Assembly: GCA_014649575.1 (NCBI GenBank)
Contig: BMTH01000006.1
Coordinates: 248,001-312,000 of the forward strand
From: Streptomyces griseoincarnatus
Lineage (GTDB): Bacteria > Actinomycetota > Actinomycetes > Streptomycetales > Streptomycetaceae
Direction: 5' to 3'
Length of the DNA stretch: 64,000 nt
The notes beneath the pieces were generated by a model. The model was given only the letters and a program-made list of their open reading frames with translations, made no database searches and was not told the origin of the DNA. Made by a program: the position numbers and the translations under genes. Shown here piece by piece: positions 9,028-18,026 of the stretch (position 1 is its first letter; every line of letters starts with the position of its first letter).

Positions 9028-9188
9028 AGTCTCGTCCTCCGCCTCGCCGCAGCGCCGTCCGCCCGTGCCGTACGCCGTCGTACACACCCGCGCCCACACC
9101 GGTGGTTCCGGCCGAGCTGTCCGACCAGACCTTAAGGCCATCCGCGCCGTTGTTCGCCCCCTCGAACAAGCCGGGACCGGCAGTGGTC

Positions 9189-9217
9189 TTGTCCACGCGC
9201 GGCCCAGAGGCTAGCTT
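9189..9217 (+). promoter_or_regulatory. Promoter of the sugar dehydrogenase operon
   Basis: TTGTCC (9189-9194), a 17-bp spacer and TAGCTT (9212-9217) form a good sigma-70 type promoter; transcription would begin near 9224, leaving a leader of about 110 nt before the GTG at 9333. Confidence 0.6.
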
Positions 9218-9227
9218 CTGTCTACAT

Positions 9228-9241
9228 AGAAAGCGCTTGCT
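9228..9241. promoter_or_regulatory. LacI-type operator downstream of the promoter
   Basis: AGAAAGCGCTTGCT is a 14-bp near-palindrome around AAGCGCTT (9231-9238) with the central CG typical of LacI-family sites. It lies a few bases after the predicted transcription start, where a bound repressor would block initiation. Confidence 0.65.
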
Positions 9242-9332
9242 GTCGCGTCCACCAGTCCCCCCGCCTCCTCCCGGGGCGCGTGGGTCGGGTGCGGCGTACG
9301 CGGCGCGTGAACCCGCGTACGAAGGGAACGAC

Positions 9333-10484
9333 GTGACACGCAAGACGGTGCGTATCGCCATGAACGGTGTGACCGGACGCATGGGCTACCGCCAGCACCT
9401 CGTCCGCTCCATCCTGGCCCTGCGCGAGCAGGGCGGCCTCGACCTCGGGCACGGCACCGTGCTGTGGCCCGAGCCCGTGCTGATCGGCCGCCGCGAGCAC
9501 GCGCTGCGGGCGCTGGCGGAGCGCCACGGCCTCGAACACTTCTCCACCGACCTGGACGCGGTCCTCGCCGACGACAGCGTCGACATCTACTTCGACGCCC
9601 AGGTGACCTCCGCCCGCGAGGAGGCGATCCGCAAGGCGATCGCCGCCGGCAAGCACGTCTACACCGAGAAGCCCACCGCCACCGGCCTCGACGGCGCCCT
9701 CGAACTCGCCCGTCTGGCGAACGCCGCCGGGATCAGGCACGGCGTCGTCCAGGACAAGCTGTTCCTCCCCGGACTGCTCAAGCTGAAGCGTCTCGTCGAC
9801 GGCGGCTTCTTCGGCCGCATCCTGTCCGTGCGGGGCGAGTTCGGCTACTGGGTCTTCGAGGGCGACTGGCAGGAGGCCCAGCGCCCGTCCTGGAACTACC
9901 GCGCGGAGGACGGCGGCGGCATCGTCGTCGACATGTTCCCGCACTGGGAGTACGTGCTCCACGAGCTGTTCGGCCGCGTGCGGTCCGTGCAGGCACTCAC
10001 CGCCACCCACATCCCGCAGCGCTGGGACGAGAACGGCAAGCCCTACGACGCCACCGCCGACGACGCCGCCTACGGCGTCTTCGAGCTGGAGGGCGGCGCG
10101 ATCGCCCAGATCAACTCCTCCTGGGCGGTCCGCGTCCACCGCGACGAACTGGTCGAGTTCCAGGTCGACGGCACCGAGGGCTCCGCCGTCGCCGGACTGC
10201 GGGGCTGCCGCGTCCAGCACCGCTCCGCCACCCCCAAGCCGGTCTGGAACCCGGACGTCCCCGCCACCGAGGTGTTCCGCGACCAGTGGCAGGAGGTGCC
10301 GGACAACGGTGAGTTCGACAACGGCTTCAAGGCCCAGTGGGAGCTGTTCCTCAAGCACGTCTACGCCGACGCCCCCTACCACTGGGACCTGCTGGCCGGC
10401 GCCCGAGGCGTCCAGCTCGCCGAACTCGGCCTCAGGTCCTCCGCCGAGGGCCGGCGCCTCGACGTACCGGAGATCGCCCTGTGA
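9333..10484 (+). CDS. Gfo/Idh/MocA-family sugar oxidoreductase
   Basis: A 383-aa NAD(P)-dependent dehydrogenase. The N-terminal Rossmann fold begins RIAMNGVTGRMG; the family-defining EKP motif is seen in HVYTEKPTA near residue 113, followed by the C-terminal substrate domain with its conserved acidic and histidine residues (WNYRAEDGGG and DMFPHWEY). It should oxidise a sugar or cyclitol hydroxyl. The GTG at 9333 has GAAGGGA just upstream. It is the first gene of a three-gene operon joined by 4-base overlaps, under the LacI-type operator. Substrate unknown; inositol dehydrogenases are one relative. Confidence 0.9.
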   Translation: MTRKTVRIAMNGVTGRMGYRQHLVRSILALREQGGLDLGHGTVLWPEPVLIGRREHALRALAERHGLEHFSTDLDAVLADDSVDIYFDAQVTSAREEAIRKAIAAGKHVYTEKPTATGLDGALELARLANAAGIRHGVVQDKLFLPGLLKLKRLVDGGFFGRILSVRGEFGYWVFEGDWQEAQRPSWNYRAEDGGGIVVDMFPHWEYVLHELFGRVRSVQALTATHIPQRWDENGKPYDATADDAAYGVFELEGGAIAQINSSWAVRVHRDELVEFQVDGTEGSAVAGLRGCRVQHRSATPKPVWNPDVPATEVFRDQWQEVPDNGEFDNGFKAQWELFLKHVYADAPYHWDLLAGARGVQLAELGLRSSAEGRRLDVPEIAL

Positions 10485-11638
10485 CCCTCCACCTCCCCGA
10501 CGCGCACGGCGCCCTGCGCGCCTACGAACCCCGCACCGAGCCCCTCGCCCTCACCCCCGGAGCCCCCCTCACCTCCCGCACGGTCTTCTCGGCCGCGCAC
10601 GTCGTCGCCGACCCGTACGCGGACACCACCCCCGACTCGCCCGCCGCCGTCGACTGGGACGCCACCCTCGCCTTCCGCCGCCACCTGTGGGCGCACGGTC
10701 TTGGGGTCGCCGAGGCGATGGACACCGCGCAGCGCGGCATGGGCCTGGACTGGGCGGGAGCGGCCGAGCTGATCCGCCGCTCCGCCGCCGAGGCGAAGGC
10801 GGCCGGCGGCCGGATCGCCTGCGGGGTCGGCACCGACCAGCTCACGGGCGGTCCGGCGACCGTCGCCGAGGTCCGCGCGGCCTACGAGGAACAGCTCGCG
10901 GTCGTCGAGGAGTCGGGCGCGCAGGCCATCCTCATGGCGTCCCGCGCCCTCGCCGCCACCGCCCAGGGCCCCGAGGACTACCTGGAGGTCTACGGCCACC
11001 TCCTCCGCCAGGCCGCGGAACCGGTGATCCTGCACTGGCTCGGCCCCATGTTCGACCCGGCGCTCGAAGGCTACTGGGGTTCGTCCGGCCTGGACGCGGC
11101 GACGGACACCTTCCTCGACGTCATCGCCGCCCACCCCGACAAGGTCGACGGCATCAAGGTCTCCCTGCTGGACGCCCGGCGCGAGGTCGACCTGCGCCGC
11201 CGCCTCCCGAAGGGCGTCCGCTGCTACACCGGCGACGACTTCCACTACCCCGAACTCATCGCGGGCGACGAGCAGGGCTTCAGCCACGCCCTGCTCGGCA
11301 TCTTCGACCCGCTCGGCCCGCTCGCCGCCGAGGCGGTCCGCGTCCTCGACACCGGTGACACGGACGGCTTCCGCGCCCTCCTCGACCCGACCGTGGAGCT
11401 GTCCCGCCACCTCTTCCAGGCGCCCACCCGCTTCTACAAGACCGGCGTGGTGTTCCTGGCCTGGCTGGCCGGTCACCAGAGCCACTTCACGATGGTCGGC
11501 GGCCTCCAGTCCGCCCGCTCCCTGCCCCACCTGGCCCGCGCATACGAACTCGCCGACGGACTGGGCCTGTTCCCCGACCCGAAGCTGGCCGAGGACCGGA
11601 TGAGGAGCCTGCTGCGCCTGTACGGAGTGACCCCGTGA
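10481..11638 (+). CDS. DUF993 / dihydrodipicolinate-synthase-like aldolase
   Basis: A 385-aa protein that I place in DUF993, a branch near the class I aldolases of the dihydrodipicolinate synthase superfamily. Supporting features are the TIM-barrel-like stretch GAQAILMASRAL, the VDGIKVSLLD segment bearing a lysine where the Schiff-base residue would be expected, and the GDDFHYPELIAGDE block. It starts with a GTG overlapping the stop of the dehydrogenase gene by 4 bases and ends by overlapping the next start in the same way, so all three are translated together. A carbon-carbon cleavage step in the same sugar pathway is the natural inference, not shown. Confidence 0.75.
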   Translation: MTLHLPDAHGALRAYEPRTEPLALTPGAPLTSRTVFSAAHVVADPYADTTPDSPAAVDWDATLAFRRHLWAHGLGVAEAMDTAQRGMGLDWAGAAELIRRSAAEAKAAGGRIACGVGTDQLTGGPATVAEVRAAYEEQLAVVEESGAQAILMASRALAATAQGPEDYLEVYGHLLRQAAEPVILHWLGPMFDPALEGYWGSSGLDAATDTFLDVIAAHPDKVDGIKVSLLDARREVDLRRRLPKGVRCYTGDDFHYPELIAGDEQGFSHALLGIFDPLGPLAAEAVRVLDTGDTDGFRALLDPTVELSRHLFQAPTRFYKTGVVFLAWLAGHQSHFTMVGGLQSARSLPHLARAYELADGLGLFPDPKLAEDRMRSLLRLYGVTP

Positions 11639-12468
11639 GCGACCTGACCCGCTTCAGCATCAACCAGATGACCGTCAAACAGCTCACGCTCCCCGAACTG
11701 GTCGCCGCCTGCCGAGACCTGGGCGTCCCGGCGGTCGGCCTGTGGCGCGCCCCGGTCCAGGAGTACGGCGTGGAGGCGGCCGCGGGGCTCGTACGGGACG
11801 CGGGCCTGGCGGTGACGACGCTGTGCCGGGGCGGCTTCCTCACGGCGGTCGGCGCGGACGAGCGGGCGGCGGCCCTCGCGGACAACCGCCGCGCCGTCGA
11901 CGAGGCGGCCGCCCTCGGCACGGACACCCTGGTCCTGGTCTCCGGCGGCCTCCCGCCCGGCACGAAGGACCTGAAGGCGGCCCGCGAACGCATCGCGGAC
12001 GCCCTGACGGAACTCGCCCCCTATGCCGAGGACCACGGGGTGAGGCTGGCGATCGAGCCGCTGCACCCCATGTTCGCGTCCGACCGCTGTGTCGTCTCCA
12101 CGCTCACCCAGGCCCTGGACCTCGCCGAACGCTTCCCGGCGCACCAGGTGGGCGTCACCGTGGACACGTACCACATCTGGTGGGACGACACGGCCCCCGA
12201 GGCCATCGCCCGCGCCGGCGCCCAGCACCGCATCCACACCTTCCAGCTCGCGGACTGGATCACCCCGCTCCCCGAGGGCGTCCTCAACGGGCGCGGCCAG
12301 ATCGGCGACGGCGCGATCGACATGCGCGAGTGGCAGGGGTACGTGGAGGCGGCCGGCTACACGGGCTCCATCGAGGTGGAGCTCTTCAACGAGGAGCTGT
12401 GGGCCCGCGACGGCCGCGAGGTCCTCGCCGAGACGGCCCGGAGGTTCTCGGAGCACGTCGAACCCTGA
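11635..12468 (+). CDS. Sugar phosphate isomerase/epimerase (TIM barrel)
   Basis: A 277-aa xylose-isomerase-like TIM-barrel protein. Metal-ligand strands are visible as RLAIEPLHP, VTVDTYHIWW, HTFQLADW and SIEVELFNEE, the acidic/histidine ligands of this fold. It is the last gene of the dehydrogenase-DUF993 operon (GTGA overlap at 11635). With the isomerase at 6885 and the LacI repressor it completes a small catabolic set; no transporter gene is nearby, so uptake must be encoded elsewhere. Confidence 0.87.
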   Translation: MSDLTRFSINQMTVKQLTLPELVAACRDLGVPAVGLWRAPVQEYGVEAAAGLVRDAGLAVTTLCRGGFLTAVGADERAAALADNRRAVDEAAALGTDTLVLVSGGLPPGTKDLKAARERIADALTELAPYAEDHGVRLAIEPLHPMFASDRCVVSTLTQALDLAERFPAHQVGVTVDTYHIWWDDTAPEAIARAGAQHRIHTFQLADWITPLPEGVLNGRGQIGDGAIDMREWQGYVEAAGYTGSIEVELFNEELWARDGREVLAETARRFSEHVEP

Positions 12469-12474
12469 GCACAC

Positions 12475-12518
12475 CCCGATCGGGGCCCGTGTGCGACGCG
12501 CTCCGGGCCCCGATCGGG
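12475..12518. terminator. Bidirectional terminator
   Basis: A perfect 15-bp inverted repeat (12475-12489 and 12504-12518, 14-nt loop) fills the short gap between two converging operons: the sugar operon ending at 12468 and the ESX cluster ending at 12532. Confidence 0.85.
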
Positions 12519-12531
12519 AGGAGGAAATCCG

Positions 12532-13935
12532 TCAGGCCTCCGTCCCGGGCACGCCCGCCCGCAGGTGAGCCGCGAGACGGCGCAGCTCGACCAGCGCACC
12601 GGCGTCCGACCCGTCGCCCAAGGGATAGTGCAGGGCGGGCTCGGCGGCGGACCCCAGCACCAGGGGCCGCACCTCGACGGGAGGGCGACGGGCGTGGGTG
12701 AGCCCGATGCCCCGTACGTCCCGCGCGCCCAGGGTGAAGGCGACCGGGACGGGCGGCGCCTGGAGCACGGGCGCCGTGGTGAGGTCGCGGGACGCCCGCC
12801 GCACCGAGGTCAGCATCGTCGTCAGGCCGTGTTCCACGACGAGGGTCTCGGCGAGGGGCGCGATCGCCTCCAGGGGCGGTTCCTCGCCCTCCCCGTAGCC
12901 AAGGGTGAGCGTCATGTCCTGCTCGACTCCCGCGGTCGTCCGCGTGACCCGGATCCACGCCAGCGCGGGCCGGCCGGGGTGCCCCGTCACGAGCAGATGG
13001 GTGGGTTCGGGGGCCCGGTCACGGGCCAGCTCGGTCAGCCGGCCCGGTGACCAGGGCAGGTTGACGGGCTCCGCGGTGCCCCAGCCGGCCGGGGCGGAAC
13101 CGGTGAGCGCCCGCCAGGCCGCCTCCAGCGCCTCGCCCAGGACGATGTCCCCGTGCGCGGGCAGCACCGTACGGAAGGCCACGACGAGCTGCCGCTCCCG
13201 CGACGGCGACGTCCGGCCGAACGCCTCGGCGACCGAGGCCGTGCCGTCGGTGCCCAGCGCGGGCGTGAACGTCCCCTCCCGCCAGCGCAGCACCGTCCCG
13301 GACAGCCCGTCGTAATAACCCTGTGCGGGGTCCTGGACGACCCAGCGGTTGGGCACCTGAAGGAGGGTGGCGCGGGCCGGGGCGGTGAGCCGGACGTGCG
13401 GCGGGGTGACGATCTGCAGGGCACGGTCCGTCTCCGAGGTGCCGCGCAGCACCTCCGACAGCCAGGTGGTCAGGGCCAGGACGGGGCGGTCGGCCAGCAC
13501 GACGGACGTGGTGCCGGTGAGGACGTCGACGACCGGCTGCCCGTCGTCCGGCGCGACGGCCGCGCGTACGTCCACGACGTCGGTGCCCGCCGCGTCCTCG
13601 GGCCAGGTGCCGCCGCCCAGGAGCAGGGCGAGCCGCCCGCACACCGAGGCCGCCAGCGGCCCGGCCTCGGGCACGGCGCCGGAGGCGCGGGCCTCGGTCC
13701 ACCAGAACGGCACGGGCATGTCCCGCCCGAGCAGCCGTTCGGCCTCCCCGGGGACCTGGACGAGCAGCGGGGCCTCCACGGACACCAGGGGCCTGCCGTC
13801 CGGGGCGCACAGACGCAGCACCGCGCCCCGGGCCTCGGCGGTGACGGCCGCTTCGGGGCCGCCCGCGTACAGGCCGGCCAGCAGCGCCCAGGTGTCCGGC
13901 ATCTTCGGGGTGAGGGCGATGACGTCCTTGGTCAC
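12532..13935 (-). CDS. DUF6177-like protein of the ESX cluster
   Basis: A 467-aa soluble protein without signal peptide or membrane segment. It starts VTKDVIALTPKMPDTWALLAGL and is rich in beta-type segments; I recognise it as the kind of protein (probably DUF6177) that accompanies EccC in Streptomyces ESX loci, but its role is unknown. A chaperone or substrate-recognition role like that of EspG is conceivable and unproven. The GTG at 13935 has GGAGGAGG upstream and overlaps the eccC stop codon by 4 bases, so it is translationally coupled to EccC. It is the last gene of the cluster. Confidence 0.7.
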   Translation of the reverse strand: MTKDVIALTPKMPDTWALLAGLYAGGPEAAVTAEARGAVLRLCAPDGRPLVSVEAPLLVQVPGEAERLLGRDMPVPFWWTEARASGAVPEAGPLAASVCGRLALLLGGGTWPEDAAGTDVVDVRAAVAPDDGQPVVDVLTGTTSVVLADRPVLALTTWLSEVLRGTSETDRALQIVTPPHVRLTAPARATLLQVPNRWVVQDPAQGYYDGLSGTVLRWREGTFTPALGTDGTASVAEAFGRTSPSRERQLVVAFRTVLPAHGDIVLGEALEAAWRALTGSAPAGWGTAEPVNLPWSPGRLTELARDRAPEPTHLLVTGHPGRPALAWIRVTRTTAGVEQDMTLTLGYGEGEEPPLEAIAPLAETLVVEHGLTTMLTSVRRASRDLTTAPVLQAPPVPVAFTLGARDVRGIGLTHARRPPVEVRPLVLGSAAEPALHYPLGDGSDAGALVELRRLAAHLRAGVPGTEA

Positions 13936-16900
13936 GCGTCCTCCTCCCCGGCATCGGTCAGCGCGGTCTGGACGAGCTGGTGGCGTCGGCCGCGGCGGAC
14001 CAGGACGCCCCGGCCCGGCGGCTGCTGGGAGGCGTACAGGCCGGGGAAGAGCTGTCCCTCGGTGCGGTCCCCGGCCATCACCAGGGCGGTGGTGCCCGTC
14101 TCGCGCAGGGTGGTCAGCAGCGGCTCGTACAGCGCGCGGGAGGCTCCCGCGGTGCGGCGGGCCAGGACGAAGTGCAGCCCGATGTCCTGCGCGGAGGAGA
14201 CGTACGGCAAGAAGGGCGTGAGGGGCTGCTGCCCGGCGGTGGTGAGGATGTCGTAGTCGTCGGCGAGGATGACGATCCGCGGGCCCCGGAAGGCGGGTTC
14301 GCCGGTCTCGGGCGCGTCCGGGTCGGCGGTCTCCGGCAGCCGCTTGCCGAGTTCGGTGGCAATGCCCGTGGAGAGGGCGGCGGCGAGCGTCGCGTTGTGC
14401 GCGTAGCCGCCCCGGTACGGCTCCGGGACGACGCCGCGCAGACCGCGACGCGGGTCGAAGACACCGAAGACCAGCTCGTCGTCGGCGTACCGCTCGACGA
14501 GCCCGGCGACGATCAGCTTCAGCAGGTTCGTCTTGCCGCACTCGTTGTCGCCCAGGACCAGCAGGTGCTGGTCGACGCCGAAGAGGTCGAGGGCGACGGG
14601 GGCGAGCGCGTCCTGGTCGAGGCCCACCGGTATCCGCCGAGGCTCGGCGGCCGGTGAGGGCAGCCGGGCCGCCGGCAGCCGGGCGGGCAGCACCCGCACC
14701 GGGGCGGCGGGTTCGCCGTGCCAGGTGGCGCGGACGGTACGGGCCGCCTCGTCCAGGGCGGGCCCCAGATCACCGGTGGTGGCCAAGCCGTCGAGCCGGG
14801 GCAGGGCGGCCTGCGCGAACAGCTTGCCGTCCGTGAGGACCCGGCCGGGCACGTCCGGCGCCAGGGTCTGGGAGAGCTTGCGGTCGACCGACGAGTCGGC
14901 GGGGTCGTTCAGGCGCAGCTCGACGCGGGTGCCGAAGAGCGACTGGGTGGCGATGCGTACGTCGTTCCAGCGCAGCATGCCCGCCACCACGTGGATGCCG
15001 TAGCCGCCGCCCCGCTTCAGCAGGTCGGCGACCGGCTCGTCGAGGTCGGCGAAGTCGTCGCGCAGCGCGCCGAAGCCGTCGACGACGAGCACGACGTCGG
15101 TGGAGCCGAGCTGCGGCAGCCGGCCCTCGGCGCGGAGCCGGCGCAGCTGGTCCACGGAGTCGATGCCGTGTGCGCGGAACAGCTCCTCGCGCTCGGCGAG
15201 CATGGCGCGCACCTCGGCGACCGTGCGGGCCGCGCGCTCCCGGTCCGCCCGCCCGGCGATCCCGCCGACGTGCGGCAGGGCGGCCAGCGCCGACAGGCCG
15301 CCGCCGACCAGGTCCAGGCCGTACACGGCGACGTCCCGGGGGGTGTGGGTGACCGCGAGGGACAGCACGAGGGTCCGCAGGAGCGTGGTTTTGCCGGACT
15401 GGGGGCCGCCGATCACGGCCGCGTGACCGCCGGACGTGGTCAGGTCCAGCACCCACTGGCCCTGCCACTGGCGGGCCGGGTCGTCGAGCACGCCGAGCGG
15501 CACCCGCATCCCGCCCGCGGCGCGCGCCAGGTGCAGCCCGTCCTCGGACACCCGGACCGGTCCGGCGGCCGTGTCCAGGGCGACGGCGTCCGGCAGCGGG
15601 GGCAGCCAGACCCTGCGCACGGCGGGCGCCGCACCGGCGAGCCGGCCGACCATGAGGGACAGCACGGTGGGTCCGCTCTCCCGCCGGGTGGCGGAGGGTT
15701 CCGCCTCCGGCTCCCCGTGCTCGGCGTCCCGCCCGGCGGTGTTGTAGGCCGGGTAGGGCAGGGCGAGCGGCTCCTCGGGCCGCCGCTCGCGCGCCGCCGG
15801 GCCGCGGTGGGCGCCGGACACGTAGCCGGCCTTGAACCGTTCGTAGGTGGAGGTGTCCACCTTGAGGTAACCGAAGCCGGGCAGGGGCGGCAGGTGGAAG
15901 GCGTCGGTGGTGTCGAGGACCGTGCGGGACTCGTCGGCGGAGAAGGTGCGCAGGCCCAGCCGGTATGACAGGTAGGTGTCCAGGCCCTTGAGCTTGCCGC
16001 CCTCGATGCGCTGGCTGGACAGCAGCAGGTGGACGCCGATGGAGCGGCCGATGCGTCCGATCGACAGGAACAGGTCGATGAAGTCGGGCTTGGCGGTGAG
16101 GAGTTCGCCGAACTCGTCGATGACGACGAACAGATGGGGGAGGGGTTCGAGGTCCGGCCGCCGGGTGGCGCGGAGCACGCCGTAGTGACCGATGTCGGCG
16201 ACGTTGCCGGCGTCCTTCAGCACCTGCTGGCGGCGCTTGACCTCACCGGCGAGGCTGGTGTGGACGCGTTCGACGAGCCCGGCCTGGTTCTCCAGGTTGG
16301 TGATCATCCCGGCGGTGTGCGGCAGTTCGGCGAAGGGAGCGAAGGTGGCGCCGCCCTTGTAGTCGACCAGGACCAGCGCCAGGTCCTCGGGGGAGTGGGT
16401 GGCGGCCAGGGCGAGGACGAGGGTGCGCAGCAGCTCGCTCTTGCCGGACCCGGTCGCGCCCACGCACAGCCCGTGCGGACCCATGCCGAGCTGGGAGGAC
16501 TCCTTCAGGTCCAGCAGCACCGGTTCATGACGGTCGGTGAGGCCGATGGGCACGCGGAGGAAGTCGCGTTCGCTGCGGGGCTTCCACAGGGCGGACAGGT
16601 CGAGGTCGGCGGGGTCGGCGACGCCGAGCAGCGCGGGGAAGTCGACCGGCCCGGTGACGGGGCTGCCCTCGGCGACGGACTCCGGTGACAGCCGCAGCGG
16701 GGCCAGCAGCCGGGCGATGCCCTCCGCCCCGGCCGCGGTGACCGGGTCGACGGTGCCCTCCGCGGCGGCGGGCGGCCGGGCGGCGCCCTCGGTGGCCAAG
16801 GGGCGCAGGTCCTCGACGGTCACCCGCTCGCCGTGCACGGTGATGCGCACACTCACCTCGTCCGGCTCGTGCACCTGCTCCCGCAGCAGGTGCACCACGG

Positions 16901-17951
16901 TGATCCCCATCTCCCGCAGCCCGACCGCGGAGTCCGGGCGGGGCAGTTCGGCGGCCGGCTCACCGTGGGCGTCGGCGACCACCAGCAGCCGGTCCGTCAG
17001 CCGCAGCGCGTTCCGGTCGGCCAGGCCGCGTCGTACCTCCGCGGCGTACGCGGCCCTGCGGCCCAGCTCGTGCCGCAGCAGTCCGGCCAGCTGCCCGAGG
17101 CCGGGTGCGATCCGGCGGGCGGCCACCGGACCGTCGTGCCCCCGCGGGTCGAGCACGTGGGGCAGCCACTTCACCCACTGCCACTCGGCTATCCGCTCGC
17201 CCGGCACGGCGAGGGCCAGCGCGACGTCGTCGGGAGCGTGCGTCACCGCGGTCTGCGCCAGCAGAGCCCGCACGACCCGCAGCACGTCCTCCCGCTCACC
17301 GACGATGCTGACGTTCCCCGCCCGGTCCAGCGGCACCGTCAGCGGCACGTCGGCTGCGGTCGCGAACCGGCGCTGGAGGGCGCGGGCCTCGTTGAGCATG
17401 AACGGGTCCGGTGGCGTCAGCACCCCGCCGGAGCCGCTCTGCTGGATCGCCGGCTCCGGGGCCGGTACGTCGCCGAGTCCGACCCGCACCCGCAGGAAGT
17501 CGGCGTCCCCGCGGCGCCGTTCCCACAGCCGGGCGGGGTCCCGCACCAGGTCGTACAGGGCCTCCGGCGGAGGGTTAAGCTCCCGTTCCGCGTCCCGCAG
17601 ACGGCGCTCGGCGGCCCCGAGCTCCTCCCGGAGCTCCTCCAGGTACTCCAGGTAGCGCTCCCGCTGGGTGCGCCGGGTGCGCTGCGCCTTGCCGCGCTGC
17701 GACACGAACAGCGCCACCGCGCCCAGCAGTGCGAAGACCAGCACGACCGCCCCCACCACCGCGAACCGGCTGTTGCGGATCACGGTCATCATGACCACGG
17801 AGCCCATGACGCCCGCCATCGGCAGCAGGGCGGTGGCCGCGTTGCCGGTCTTCCCCTCGGGCAGGTTGGGCGGCGCCTCGACGCTGCGGGGCCGGGCGGG
17901 TTCGGCGGGCCGGGTACTGCGGGCGGGCCGGTGGACGATTCTCAAGGTCAC
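13932..17951 (-). CDS. eccC: EccC, type VII secretion FtsK/SpoIIIE ATPase
   Basis: A 1339-aa motor ATPase of the ESX/type VII secretion system, here as a single polypeptide. Two membrane helices occur at about residues 40-90. Three FtsK/SpoIIIE domains follow: the first with Walker A GATGSGKS near residue 500 and the DEFGE acidic motif, the second with GGPQSGKTT near 849, the third with GDNECGKTN near 1135. The first ATPase domain is normally the catalytic one, and it looks intact. GTG start at 17951 with GGAGAAG upstream. It energises export of the small WXG100-like proteins and probably the toxin encoded at 22528-25787. Confidence 0.95.
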   Translation of the reverse strand: MTLRIVHRPARSTRPAEPARPRSVEAPPNLPEGKTGNAATALLPMAGVMGSVVMMTVIRNSRFAVVGAVVLVFALLGAVALFVSQRGKAQRTRRTQRERYLEYLEELREELGAAERRLRDAERELNPPPEALYDLVRDPARLWERRRGDADFLRVRVGLGDVPAPEPAIQQSGSGGVLTPPDPFMLNEARALQRRFATAADVPLTVPLDRAGNVSIVGEREDVLRVVRALLAQTAVTHAPDDVALALAVPGERIAEWQWVKWLPHVLDPRGHDGPVAARRIAPGLGQLAGLLRHELGRRAAYAAEVRRGLADRNALRLTDRLLVVADAHGEPAAELPRPDSAVGLREMGITVVHLLREQVHEPDEVSVRITVHGERVTVEDLRPLATEGAARPPAAAEGTVDPVTAAGAEGIARLLAPLRLSPESVAEGSPVTGPVDFPALLGVADPADLDLSALWKPRSERDFLRVPIGLTDRHEPVLLDLKESSQLGMGPHGLCVGATGSGKSELLRTLVLALAATHSPEDLALVLVDYKGGATFAPFAELPHTAGMITNLENQAGLVERVHTSLAGEVKRRQQVLKDAGNVADIGHYGVLRATRRPDLEPLPHLFVVIDEFGELLTAKPDFIDLFLSIGRIGRSIGVHLLLSSQRIEGGKLKGLDTYLSYRLGLRTFSADESRTVLDTTDAFHLPPLPGFGYLKVDTSTYERFKAGYVSGAHRGPAARERRPEEPLALPYPAYNTAGRDAEHGEPEAEPSATRRESGPTVLSLMVGRLAGAAPAVRRVWLPPLPDAVALDTAAGPVRVSEDGLHLARAAGGMRVPLGVLDDPARQWQGQWVLDLTTSGGHAAVIGGPQSGKTTLLRTLVLSLAVTHTPRDVAVYGLDLVGGGLSALAALPHVGGIAGRADRERAARTVAEVRAMLAEREELFRAHGIDSVDQLRRLRAEGRLPQLGSTDVVLVVDGFGALRDDFADLDEPVADLLKRGGGYGIHVVAGMLRWNDVRIATQSLFGTRVELRLNDPADSSVDRKLSQTLAPDVPGRVLTDGKLFAQAALPRLDGLATTGDLGPALDEAARTVRATWHGEPAAPVRVLPARLPAARLPSPAAEPRRIPVGLDQDALAPVALDLFGVDQHLLVLGDNECGKTNLLKLIVAGLVERYADDELVFGVFDPRRGLRGVVPEPYRGGYAHNATLAAALSTGIATELGKRLPETADPDAPETGEPAFRGPRIVILADDYDILTTAGQQPLTPFLPYVSSAQDIGLHFVLARRTAGASRALYEPLLTTLRETGTTALVMAGDRTEGQLFPGLYASQQPPGRGVLVRRGRRHQLVQTALTDAGEEDA

Positions 17952-18026
17952 GGGCGGACTTCTCCGGAGCGGTTCGTGGCGGAGGAGGGACGGGCGGGCA
18001 CGGGCCGGTACGCGCCGGCCGGGCCC

